Shown one piece after another: positions 14,395 through 27,400 of a DNA stretch of 64,000 bases. Origin of the DNA: Corbicula japonica. Taxonomy: Eukaryota; Mollusca; Bivalvia; Venerida; Cyrenidae. Where the stretch lies: contig JAZAYU010000009.1 in assembly GCA_038501625.1 (NCBI GenBank), forward strand, positions 11,460,396-11,524,395, read 5' to 3'. Numbering within the stretch: the stretch's first letter is position 1; each line of letters starts with the position of its first letter. The translations under genes and the position numbers were made by a program. The notes beneath the pieces are model-generated. The model had not been told where the DNA came from. It saw only the letters and a program-made list of their open reading frames with translations, and made no database searches.

Positions 14395-15251
14395 GGCTTA
14401 ACTTTGCTATTAAATATTCTCATTAATTAATTAATATTTGTCATACGGTAAAAAATTCAGCGTTGTCTGGCTTAAAATCGCCTATCTACCTCACATATGG
14501 CCTTAAAAAAGCAAACATTTAATGAAAACATAAACAACAATTATTTCAAAGGCATGAACTCTATCAACTACAAGTGAGAATAAATAACGACATCGATGTA
14601 AAAAAATAATAAGTATGAAATGTGACAATTAGTCTGACCTGGTGAAAATGTTGAAATTATTTAACACTACCCCCTCCCAAATACAACAACACCAATAATA
14701 ACCGCAGCAGCAACAACTATAAAAGTAATACATATATGCACTTTTGTTATCGTGAGTCGCACTTGGTAAATACTTCAGAAAATTAGTCATGTTTGTTCAG
14801 GAGGATATTTTTAGAGCCCTATTAAAATGACAATCCTAGTTTAAAATTGAGATTTAAATTAATGAGCACGTATTGTCTCCGACATGCAGCGAATTAACCT
14901 ATTTACATGATTCTTTAATCGACCGTCCAGGTGAAATATGCTCCCATTATCATATCAGTTATGTTAGCCTTAAGTTATGCTTAGCGACCATTTCGATAGG
15001 GCCTGCCGTTATCTCTATCAGTTCGATTGGCCATACTTTAACATGTCATAATTTATTTCAGTGAATACTTTCAACCAGGTATAGCTGTTTAAAAGAAGTG
15101 ATAGGGAAAATAAAAGTGAACAACATTTAGAAAACTTCCTGATAAGGGAATCTAAAAGCAAGACTTTAGAACTAGATTTAGTTTATTAATTAGACGTTTG
15201 AAAATAAGGAAAACTGGAATAGATATTGTGAAATTTAAAAAGTAAAAGAGC
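14395..15251. promoter_or_regulatory. Region upstream of the USH1G start codon
   Basis: This 0.85 kb must hold some or all of the USH1G 5' UTR and possibly its promoter. I could not identify a TATA box, an initiator or a non-coding first exon with confidence. It is AT-rich and has no coding signal. Confidence 0.3.
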
Positions 15252-15415
15252 ATGGATGACAAGTACCACAGAGCGGCAAGGGATGGGTACCTTGACCTAC
15301 TCCGCAATGGCAACCGGAAGGAGATGAATACACCGGATGAGGACGGTTGTACTCCAACCATGTTGGCATCGCAGCACGGCAACCTGGATGCTCTAAGAAC
15401 TATCATAACAAGGGG
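15252..15415 (+). CDS. USH1G: USH1G exon 1 (ankyrin repeats 1-2)
   Basis: Encodes residues 1-54 plus two bases of Gly55. The ATG is the first of the frame that yields the family N-terminus. The donor is AGGGG|GTATGT; the intron interrupts the codon after its second base, and joining gives ...ITRGGDVD, matching the family consensus across the junction. Confidence 0.93.
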
Positions 15416-18400
15416 GTATGTTTTCTATATACCCAGTCATTATAAAACAATAAATAACATTACGCGAAGGAATAATCGGATCATATTCTTAAGTAGATCT
15501 CAGAAAGACTGATTGGACAGAATTTATCTGGACTGAAGGTTATAAAGCTGAGATTGGCAACCAGTCTCAAATCTCAAGCATCTGATTGGCTGAAATGGCG
15601 TCCTGTCGCCATTTCAGCCAATCAGATGCTTGAGATTTGAGACTGGTTTCCACGCTCAGTTTTATAACCTTTGGCACTGAACCGACAATGTATTTCTGAT
15701 CTTGTTTATGCTAGTGATGCAAAAAGTGCAGTTAAATTAAATACGAGCAAATAAGTAAAATATTTTATCTAAAACTCAGCCGTCAACCGGCGGCGAAACG
15801 CCACCCACACTCTGTGTTAACTAAGAACAAAACTAAGGATTAATTTAGATCCGAACGTTCTAGACATATTGATGCAAATTGTATAAACATAACGATTACT
15901 TCATACAAACAAAACTATTGGAGATCATTGATGGATAAATGTGCCTTTTTCATTTCTCTATCAGTTTGTTAATTTCAGTGTATTAAGAAAAAGTTCTTAA
16001 ATGTTTAAATTGCATACACATACTCGTATCATAGGAAAGCCAATATACTGCGAGTGAACTGTAACACTTAAAGTATATAAAAACTCACTTTTTCAAATTG
16101 AACCAGTAACAAAGCATAACCTCAATAGAATCTGAATGGTCCTAGTAAATTACAATGTTCTCGACGTCACAAGGCTAGCTGAAGGCATAAAAATTAGAAA
16201 CAGTCACGCTAAGTGAGTTCATGAAGTCCCAAGAAACTGATACAGACAAGCAAAACTACTGATATATCGACAGACGTTGTATTGGGTTCGCCATTCCAAC
16301 TACATACTCAGCGACTTTGTTTTACTCAAATACTTTAACAGTTATTGCAAGTTTATATGGCAATAACCTACCCAACACATTTTTTTTCAATTTTCCATTT
16401 TCTTTCATAAGAGATGTTTCTTTCGCGAATCAAATAATCCTTTGGGAGCTGAGAGAGGTCATCGATAATGCATAGAAATCAAGGGAAGTGATAATACCAA
16501 ATTATTGTCATTACGAAAAAAAGTGAAGAGGAATGCAGTCAGTTTGAACGGCAATTGCTTTGTGTAGAGAATTCCTACAATCCATTAAGTGCGCTCATTA
16601 TAAAATGATTTTGGCCATATTGGGAATCGAACCCGTACCGGACAGCGACAGCGCGTAGCCATGCAAATCCGAAAACGCTACCGACTGAGCTAGACAGGGC
16701 AACCGCCAAAAAAGCTTGCGCAGCTAACCCTGACATGTAGTTATGCGCAGTTATCTTCACAAATATTTATTAAATTGTAGTTCACTTATTGTTGCACTTT
16801 TCTTATCGTTTGTGTTATTTTCGGAAAATAACAATCTTAATTAATATCCAAGAACAAAATACGTGTATGCAAATCGCTTAGCTGATAATGACATTTTTCA
16901 TCTATTTTTGTTATCTCATTCAATCTTGAACGTCCCTCTCCAGGGCACTTGATCGTTAGAACGCAAACAAGATAACGAACAATAGTACAGTGTATTTGAC
17001 ATTCGAGGATGTTCTAATGGCTTTAATAAAGTCAAATATAGTCAAATCCATTAAGCAATGTCCAGCTGATTATGTCCATCGTAATGTCGTACTAAAATAA
17101 TGATTATCTTGTCAGCTCTATTTGTTTTGGTAAAGTGATGGTAGCTTTCAATTTAAACGCCATTTAAATGGACTAAAGAGCACATTAATTTTATTCCTTA
17201 AAATCAATATCCTATCCGGATAGTTTGTTTTGTGAGTCCGCCAACTTTGAGGGAAACGAGATTGAGTTATCTCACTGAAGTTTACCAAGATTTTTAACAC
17301 AATACTGATAAAAAAATATGGATAGAATATTTTACAAATTTAATCTTTATGATAACAAGCATGGAACATGGCAAAAACATTTCAAAAATCAATTTTAGGA
17401 AAATTCTCATTGCCAGCTAGTTTTATTGAAGAAATATATTTATCTTATCAAGCTGAGTTCTCTAAATACCAGGCACACACTAAAACATAAGAAAATTCAT
17501 TTGCATCAGAACTTTAAAATTGATGGACACTATATTAAGAAAACATTTACCTACAATATGTGGTGGCGATTCATTTAAATAATGTTCGGGATTTTAAGAA
17601 ATTCGTCAAAGATTCCCTTAAGTCTACTTTCGGTTTCAAGGTCAAAACATTTTGCAAAACAAGATAAAATTATGACATGACCATATCATTCTGAAGATAA
17701 GTGTTTGCGCGATAGCTGTATCGTTTTCTATAAGTTTTAAACCGCGATTCCACAGTTCTGATGCAAACGTAAAAGTGTTTGTGTGCTTTGTGAATAAAGC
17801 ATTCTTTGAGATAACTTAAACATCCAAACTTGTGCACATTCTCATGACACAATATTTCTTAACTTTTATTGAGCTGGCAGTGAGTTTTAATGCCGGTAGA
17901 TTTTTACAACCTTATAATTTTACTTAATTCCTGCATTTGGAGCATGGCAATGTGAAATATTTGTTTAAAGTCCGTATAAGTCCGAGACTGATGTTATTTG
18001 CTCTATATAAAACATAACTTACCGGTCTTTACTTATTTATGGGCTAGGCGGACTTGGTAGTAATATGTTATTCATTAATACTCACCAAAAGCACAATCGA
18101 GAAGAGCGTACAATATAACTTCGCTGACTTTCAGAGTTCCATTTTCATCTGTAAATATATTAAGTTGTTCAGGATTTGTCTCTTTAATTTCTGCTCTGTG
18201 ACATTGTTGTTTACGCTGGATTTCTAAATCTAAATTATAGATTGTTTAAATGTTTATTACCCAAAATTGTTTTCTCTCTTCGTGCAACCCCATATTTCTA
18301 TATGGGGTTTCGTTCACGAAATTATTATTGGTATTAATATGAAATCCAGTTTTAAAATTCCTACAAGATCGAAAATTGGATTGATCAAAATCTTTACTGC

Positions 18401-21400
18401 TTGCTGGTTCAGATATTGCAAACCTCAGTAAAAATATTAAGTACCCTCCTTCTTTGCTTGACAATGGCGAGTTGTTGGGTGTGCTGGAGCAGATTCGCCA
18501 AAGCAACTTGTACTGTAACATATAAGACTTTGGGGCAATCATGAGGTTGGTGCAACCTAGAACCGGCATTAAACCTCAATGTTTTCCATTGACCGTTCCA
18601 TGACGGTTACCAATTGGGTTCTCATGTTCGTGAATTGTTTGTGGTGTCTATTTTGATATTAATCATTTCGTAAACCGATGCTCTTCAACTCCGCATTTTG
18701 GCAGTGTGATGAGGCGCTGTCTTCTGTATGTGGCCATTCCTAATATGCATATTTAACCTTTTTCACATACTGAGTTGCGCACGAACGATGCTTGCAGTGT
18801 TTTTATATTTATCGTGATCAATGGCTTTCAACGTACTATTTTTAGACTTTAAAATAGTGCAAATTTCTTGTTTTCATCATTCTGTTATATAGCCAAACAT
18901 CAATATCTCTTAAATTTTGTTTTTGTACTTTTCTTGAAACTGATATCATTTTTAATAAACAGTTTCTTTTTGTTTTCGCACACTTTGCTCACAGGGTCTT
19001 GATATACAGGGTTTTGATTATGTATTACGAAAAGTTTCTTGCAACTATCATGAACTTATCTACTTGACTTAATTAAATATTCCCATGAATTTACTGTTTG
19101 AAATTGTAATGCACATTCTGTTTTCTATGTCAAATATAACATAATAATTGAATCAACTTGCGTAACAATTGCTAGTATGTTGTTATCTGGTCTAAAATGA
19201 AGTATAAGCAATAAGCACTTAGTAGGCTGTGGGGAATGGATACATTCCTATACTATTTTTTGAACTGTGTAACTTTACCAATGCAAAAACATATCCGGCA
19301 TTGGAGAGTGCAGTCTCAATCAGATAAAAATGAACAACAAAATGGAGTACCCAGCTCTTAACTTCAAATCATGTGTATCTGAATAGATGGAGTTAAAATT
19401 GATCAGAGAAAAAATATGAAAGTTGATGGTCATTATTGATTGCTTATCCACTGAAGACTGTTAACTCAAGCATTTGCGTTTGAGGGTCTGAACTATTGTT
19501 AGACAGTGTGGTATTTCATGGGTTTTTTTTTGTTTGTCTGGTTTTTAATAACTTATTTAAATTAATTTCACTATTTGAACGACATATTTTAATAATATTC
19601 AAAACTGTTTTTGAGCACCAATTTGTTTGACCTGACATATTTGGATTATAATGTTTGGTGATTTTATTTTCAAGTATATATATATACATCCCCCAATTGC
19701 AAATATGATGTGTAACTGGTAATCCCACGGATTCTCTTTATTTATGTTTTAATGGTTTCATACTTATTTGTCTCATTGCTCATATTTCTGACATGCCTCT
19801 CTCCACCCCTCCCTCTTTAAATGGCTGTGTGGTGAGGCTGGGTATAACATATCTTTATTTCAAGATACGACAACATAAAACGGCAAAATGTTTTATGTTA
19901 GTCATAGCCAACTTCACACACCTTTATATAACACAACACTTAATCACCTTTATGTTCGTTAGTGAGTTTTCTAACTTCACTTTGTCTTTAGTACAAACAA
20001 GCTGCAGTTAGTCATCACATGCATTGAAGCAGTCAGTTTAAGTTTGAGATACAAGCTAAAGATTTAGGCCAGTTAGCACACCTCCAAAACATAACCTTAA
20101 GCCATAGACGCATACAGAAAACACATACCATACATTATACCCCTGACGCATACAGAAAACAACCATAAAATTAAGCCCCAGATGCATACAGAAAAAAACC
20201 ATAACATTAAGCCCTAGACGCGTACAGAAAAGAAAACATGGCATTAAGCCCCAGACGCGTACAGAAAAAAACATGAAAGTAAGTCGCAGAAGCGTACGGA
20301 AAAACATAACATTAAGCCCTAGACGCGTACAGAAAAACCAAACAGTAAGCCCCTGACGCGTACAGAAATATCGAGAAAAAACACAGAGACAATATGGAAG
20401 ACATGTATAAAATTTATTGGGATAAAATACTCTACTTACGAACTAAAAACGTCTTTTCGATTCAATTGTAAGTGGTTTCAAGATATGAAATGCAACAAGG
20501 AGCGCATAAAATATGTGTGTCACGCGAAACTGTTTTAACTCTATAAAGCAACCTATTTGACTTAGTTCATTTTCTCAACATCGAACATTTACGAGATATT
20601 GAATGTTTGCATATCCAAGCAGGCTGCCGTCTATGGAGGCCAATAAATCGCTATCAAACTTGTGTATTGATTTTCACATTGAAATGACTAAATCAGACAT
20701 AATGGACTTACACCAACCTGATAACTCTATCACCAGCTTTGAAAATAAAAATAACACTTCCTTTTAAGCTGTTCGGACTTTTCTGTCAAGGCTTAGCTAG
20801 TTGTAAATTTGGTTTGTATCATACGATGTTATTTTGAACTGCACCTTTTAACACTTTAGCAAGCTAGACGCTGTAAATAAATCATTTATATCCCAACGAT
20901 CTTGAAAACCATTAGGTTCAGTCTTATTTAAAAAGCTAGACAAGTCTTGTAAATTATTAAACTACTTCTCAATGTTCTGAACAAATATCGAGTCCAGTGT
21001 TACTGATGTTGTTTTAGAAATTTCCTGTTATTTGCCGACGGCTTACACATGCTGCATTGTGGAATCAATTGCTTGACCTAAGTTGGAAGGGGGAAAAGAC
21101 CATGTAGACTTCTTTTGTCGGATGTACAGGGCCAAAGATCATAAAACTAAATCAGGAGATCAGTCTCAAATCTCAAGAATCTGATTGGCTGAAATGGCGA
21201 CTGGTCGCCATTACAGCCAATCAGATCTTTGAGATTTGAGACTGATCTCAAAACTCAGATTTATGATCTTAGGCCCAGGTCCCAGTAACTGCTGAAAGTC
21301 TCTTCTAAACCCTTTTGTGACCACACATTAACTAATTAACCCGTAACCATTACATTTATCATTTTATGGAAATGTCAAAGGAGTATGAAGCATTTATATA

Positions 21401-24400
21401 TTAATATATTCAAAATGTGGCGTCTCTAGCTAAAAGAGTATATAAAATTAAAAATACATAAAAGGAAACCCTACTGTTCGAAATTTGAATCTCAAACTTT
21501 GGTGCGTGTAAGGACACCATTTCATTTTCATACATTTAACTAGATCTTAAATTGCTAAACGAAAAATGTTTACCGCACATTTTGTATATATTACATGATA
21601 AGATTACATGAAATGTCATTAATTCAATGATCACATTTTGTGAATATTTTACTCTCTAGTCACCATGGTAAATTTTATATATATTATAGAAACATGAATG
21701 TAACAACTTATTAATTCAAATTATGAATCAATAGTTCTGTATTACACCATTTGTTTTTTTTTCTCCCTACAGGTATTCTATACTTATTGTAGTAAGTATT
21801 ATCCAAGGACCCCATTGGAAATAAGCTTTCGAGCTTTCATGGGCTATCCTAGGTTTTACACACTATATATAGATATAATATACATTCATATCAGTACAGT
21901 TCATATAGGGCTTTTTTCGAGGTTGTTCATGTTTGTATAATATACTAAGAAATGTTCTGAAATTTTCTGTGATAGCCAAGTAATTTGGCATTTGCAACTG
22001 TGATAAACAGTAGATTACAAACATGTAAAAATATAAGTGTAATTGGTTGTTTTTATGTGTGGGGTAGTTGCTGATCAGTTCCCTTCAAATTTTATTGGAG
22101 ATGACACACTTTTTAAGACTTTTTAGTAGTGTCATACTACTTTGTATATTTCCTGTGCTATTCTCCTTAATTTAAGTATATTTTAAGGCAGTTTCTAGGC
22201 CTCAGGGTTTCGATCAGTAGTGATCCCACAAACGCGTCTTACTTGCTACATTGATATTTTTAGTTAAAATGCTAATATAAAATGTTGTAATTCGTATATA
22301 TGTGTGTTTTAACCTGAATAAATATCTATCTATCTATCTCATGTGAGAGATATATGATTATCATCAAAATTCGACGATAACTTCCTTTGATGAAACTAGC
22401 TACATGTGAATTATTCATGTTTTAAGATACTCTTAAACGAAGTTTATAGTTCAGAGTAATAAACTTCTTTACTGAACAGGATCAATAAAACTCTATAAAA
22501 CAGGCTGCAATAACTACAATTCAAGTCTAACTTTTTTCTTGTCCGGTATGACTCAAAAGCAAAAGCACAGATGTGCATAGACCGTATGATACGGCTAGTT
22601 ACTATTGAATATAAACGACTAGGCAGAGTCCGGAACAATCAAAGGTGAAAGTAGTGGGATAGGACAAAATGCACGATTTCGCTACAAAAAAAACTAACAT
22701 AGTTGAGCCACTATCTTCTGTGATGACATGCTTTGTCCAGAAATATTTTTATACCAGTATTAAAATAGCATATCCCAGAGAACGAAAAATCGAAGCCGAG
22801 AAAACTGCGCAATTTGCATCAAGAAACTGAATAACCGGTGACTGTCTTGCTATCAACAATCAGCTAAAGGCCCAATTTGTAGGTAAAGGTACAACAAAAT
22901 GTGGTTGTTTTTAGGTCAGTGGACAGTAAATAGAAAAGCCTGTCGCGGATTGGACAATTTTGTCTAGGGACGATTCGGGCTTACTTTATTTTCAAAGATT
23001 CATTGGCCAAAACTATAGAGAATAAAAATAAATTTTAGTTTTCAAAAATGTAAAATGACTTTAATTATATACTTTAAAATAAAAATGATTTTTAAAAAAA
23101 TGTTTGAAAGTTGATTTGTGGCACTTTAATGAAGTTGGTACTTTCCTTATATTGGGTTGAAGATTTCTTTACATTCTGGGGGTGGTTACTTTCGGTTTGA
23201 AATGCTGAGAGAATGAGTTGGTGAAGACCCTGATTTCTGGCCATTTTTGATTTGGCCAAGAGTGCCACTCTGCAAATCTGTTGTAGTTTTGGAAAGAGTC
23301 GTTTAAACTAAATCAAAGGAGGACCAAATCTTATAATGTAAGTCTATGGGAAACTATTTAGTGGTCTCTGACCTAAAAAATATTATGGCGCTTTGCGGGG
23401 CAATTATGTTGGCGAGCTTCGGCTAGTTTTATTCTTTGTGAACAAATTATTGAATTGAAGATATTTTTCTTATTGAGACAAACTACGTTAAATATTTTTC
23501 GGCGTTAGCTGTCTAAGCTCACTTTTGACCTAGTTTTTCGACCAATGAAATATTGTAAATAATACTCGTATTCTCTTATTATGCAGAGGGAAAATGAAAT
23601 AAACTATTTCGATTGGTAGCTATTTACACCATAGAGGCATCTAGCAGGGTGGAGAGGTATCTAGTGGGATTTTTATTATTATGCAGCGGAAAAATCAAAT
23701 AGATTATTTCGATTGGTGTTGTATTGGAGACAAACATATTTACGATTTAAATAACCAGTTAAGTCAATATTGATGGTTTAAATACAATTTTATATGGAAT
23801 ATTCTTGGGTGTCAGGTAAACACTTGCATACAATACACAGTGTAAAACGAAAGAGAAGTGTAGATATTTCTAATTCTTACTGGTTTCTTTCTAGTTCTTT
23901 GATACTGTTCGTTGTAGTGTAGTGGCTAACACTCTCGCCTCACAAGCGAAGGCCCCGGGTTCAAAACGCAGGAGGGACACTTTTTTTAAGTTAATTACGT
24001 ACAAGTTGGTAGATTTCGCTTTTGTAACAGGCTGTTTGTATTTATTTTTATCAAATTTCAAGGACATTTATTCATCTTGAGTTCTTACTCTACAAGAGGT
24101 ATTTTATTGAAACTGAATAAATGTAGATCAAGACTTAATGTAAGACATTGCTTCTTTAATCGACTTGTTATCACTGTATGAAATTGTTGCATCAGCTTCA
24201 ACATTTTTTTGAAAGACACTTTAAATGAATTTATGAGTTGTCCTGATTCGGTCGCTTAAACTCTAGGTCATACTAAGAAGGCAGGGAGGGTTCGTCAAGA
24301 GCTATAACAAGTAAAATAAAATAACTAAACTGTGTCTGCTTCGCCTCTCTGTATTTCTTTCTTTCTTACATACATGTACATGTATATATAAATCTTTTCC

Positions 24401-27400
24401 ATCAACGCCGTTTATCTTTTTTAAAGATATTTCTTGTTACTAAGGTAGTGGTTTTAACTGAGCACAAAGGTAATGAGTAGATTGCATAACAAATATAATT
24501 ATTCTTCCCTGCAGAGGCTGGTAATTAATTGATTTCATTTAATGATTAGATACGTATCTTAAGACTGTTCAGCGGTCTACAATGTAGGTCGAGGTTGGCT
24601 GGCGAATGACTAATCTTTGTTGAGTTCATGTGTGACTTTTTTATCTGTTTACTTTGATTTCAGTCCAGTCAATGTCGAATTTCTTGGACTCATGGAGCTC
24701 AGTCATGTTTGGTTAATGATAGAATGATGCTTTAAAAAATGTTAAGGTTAATCCATAATTGTTTATAGTATTTTGAACATACGTGTACTAACTCCAAAAA
24801 GTCTTCTATTTTAATATTGCCTATTGTCAAGAAAGAGACTGAAATTGTAATACTATTGTAATAATAGTAGTTATGTTCAGTGCTATGATAAACAGGCTCA
24901 TAATCAGCCCACTTTTCTTTAATTTCTGTTTCATGTAATAAAATGCTTATCGTTTAAGGACCATATGTTAATGTAAACGCGAGTTGCTGCAAAAAGCTTA
25001 AAAGTACAAAATGTTATTAAATTCCGAATTGCACGGCTTTGTTCAAACAACATGTTAATTCAGTTGACACATTATGTGACAAAATGTCGCTCGCCATACC
25101 TTGGTTGATAGAAACCAAGTGATACTGCCAACTCTATCATGTAATAAGAATAGAGGTTTAACCTCTCTTAAAGGGTTTATAATGCAAAAAGGCATGCTGA
25201 AAGATATCTAAATAGTCATCTATAATGTTCATCATTCAACATGTTGTCATGTCTCACATGAAAAGAGTAAACCTGTTTTAAAGCAAACCACGATAAAATT
25301 GTGTAGGTTACATTTTAAGACTTTTCAAAACTCGTTGGAAGAAGAGGCCTTAAATAAACATGGGTCTTGTCATGTCATATTGGAAACCATTTTATAATGA
25401 TTTGCAATTCACCATTTATGTCAAAAGTATAACCATTCATCATAAAACAGTTGCTGTCAAGCAATCGTTTTCTTCGTTTTTTTTTCAAAACAAGTACATT
25501 CTGAACAATTGCAAACATTAACTGGAAAATGCAATTCAATTTCTAAAAATGTTGTAAGCTTTATATGAGAAAGTTTTAAAAATTAGCGTTCAATATGTAG
25601 CAACTATCAATAAAATATATAGGATGTTAAAAGGATTAAGATTTTGTCTAATGTACATTTATACTCATAATCTTGGTTTTGATTGAATTCTACTCTATTT
25701 ATTTCAATGTGATGTCTGTCAGATTGATAATTCACAATCGATCAGAAATGTTACAGGACAATTTCAGTAGAATGATTTACAGCATGTACAGAAATGGCTT
25801 GAAGAAGAAGATTGAAAATTTTACGCCATAACAACAAAATTTATTTAGTTGTATCCAGTGACTTTTTAAAGTGAACCCGAAATCAAAACAGCTATTCGAA
25901 CACTAATATCAAGTGCAAAACTGTGTATTGTATAATAGTTACTTTAATTCTACAAGACATTGCAGCATTTTAAAATGCTTGATGCATTTCGAAATGGGAC
26001 TGCTCCACTATTTCGGTCAAATGTACCTTAGATGAATAACTTGAATTCATGATACCGAACAAAAGAGATAAACGAAATTGGCTTTAATTACACTTTATTT
26101 AGATATTTGTTTAATAAAACACCCATTGGCCCAAGGAAAGCTAAGTTTGTAGACCAGTCTCAAATCACAAGCATCTGACGGGCTGAAAGGGCGACTAGTC
26201 AGATGCTTTAGATTTGAGACTGGGTTCCCGTTCTATAATCTTGGGCCATTATTTCGCATGATAAAAGTTCGTAACTTCCTCTTTGTTATTTAAATGAATC
26301 GCCTTCACTGATAATTAATTAAAATTCGCGTATTATGTGTACGTGAAACATCAATGATAAACACCCTGTTTATCAGGCTTATTATCAAGTAGCTATTTAC
26401 TTTATCAAATTCCTTGTAAACTCCAGTTTGTCGACTTAGCTTCAAAAATGTTAAGATTTGTATAAATAGCAACTTTTATTGTAAATATTTCATTATTCCC
26501 ATGTTGAGCCAATTAAATTTAGAGAAAGACATTGTTAATGGCATTCACATTTTTAATATTCCTTTATATATGTTGTTGCCTTGTTCTTACTGTTGTTTTA
26601 ATTGTTTTTGTTGAATTTTTGTAAGAGGTGGGGGTAGGGCGGATGGGTAGGTAGAGAGGCGTGGTCGAATAGCAGTTGTCTACCTTTACAAGGTTACTTT
26701 CATAACAATTCTTTTGAAAAACTATCAGTATCTTTACAAATATTACAAGGCTGTTTTACATAATACACATCATATGAAGGGTAATTAAGCCTATAACGAG
26801 AAAAAGTAAGGAAAATATAAGCAGACAGTAAAACATATGGAATTGAATATGCTGAAGACGTGAGAGCATAGTTTCTTTACATATGCTTTGATAATAGTAT
26901 CAAAATTTTCTTATTTTATCTAAAATTAAAATTACAAATCACAGTGGACACCTAAAAATGCCGATAAGCAGCCGTAGTATTATTATTACTAGTACTGTTA
27001 ACTAGATGTTTCGTTTCCTATCTTTTCAGAGGTGACGTTGACAGAATGGATCTTCTCGGGTTTACGTCATTGCACCATGCTGCCAGACACGGTCATTGGA
27101 ACTGTGTTTCGTTCCTGATCAGCTTCGGTGCCAATATCTGGATAATGGATAACGATATGCACACAGCGCTGGACATCGCTGCACTGGAAAACAAGGAAGA
27201 TATAGTAAAGTTGCTGGATTCTGCACAAAATGAGCAGCTTAGAAAGAACCCTAAAAATGTACAGAAATTGAAAGAGGCTGCACTAAAAGATGCTGAGAAG
27301 AATTTGAAACAGTATGAAAAGTGGGTACCGAGATAATTGCTTGTCTCATAAAATTTCGTGATTTTAAATAGAACAGAACAGAACAGTCTGGTTTTTAATT

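Larger units (their letters stand above)
15672..27029. other. USH1G: Remainder of USH1G intron 1 (no exon seen)
   Basis: More than 11 kb of AT-rich intron. It holds a tRNA-like repeat at 16.6 kb, a repeat fragment at 18.2-18.8 kb, a 33-36 bp array at 20.05-20.38 kb, MITEs at 21.1 and 26.1 kb, a short (ATCT)n near 22.32 kb, paired direct repeats (TTTCGATTGG context) at about 23.58 and 23.67 kb, and a tRNA-Val-like SINE at 23.9 kb. No nested gene is supported. Confidence 0.6.

Noticed and set aside
20056..20307. 83-codon minus-strand ORF
   Set aside because: Translation of the 33-36 bp tandem repeat; hydrophobic repeats arise from the DNA unit.
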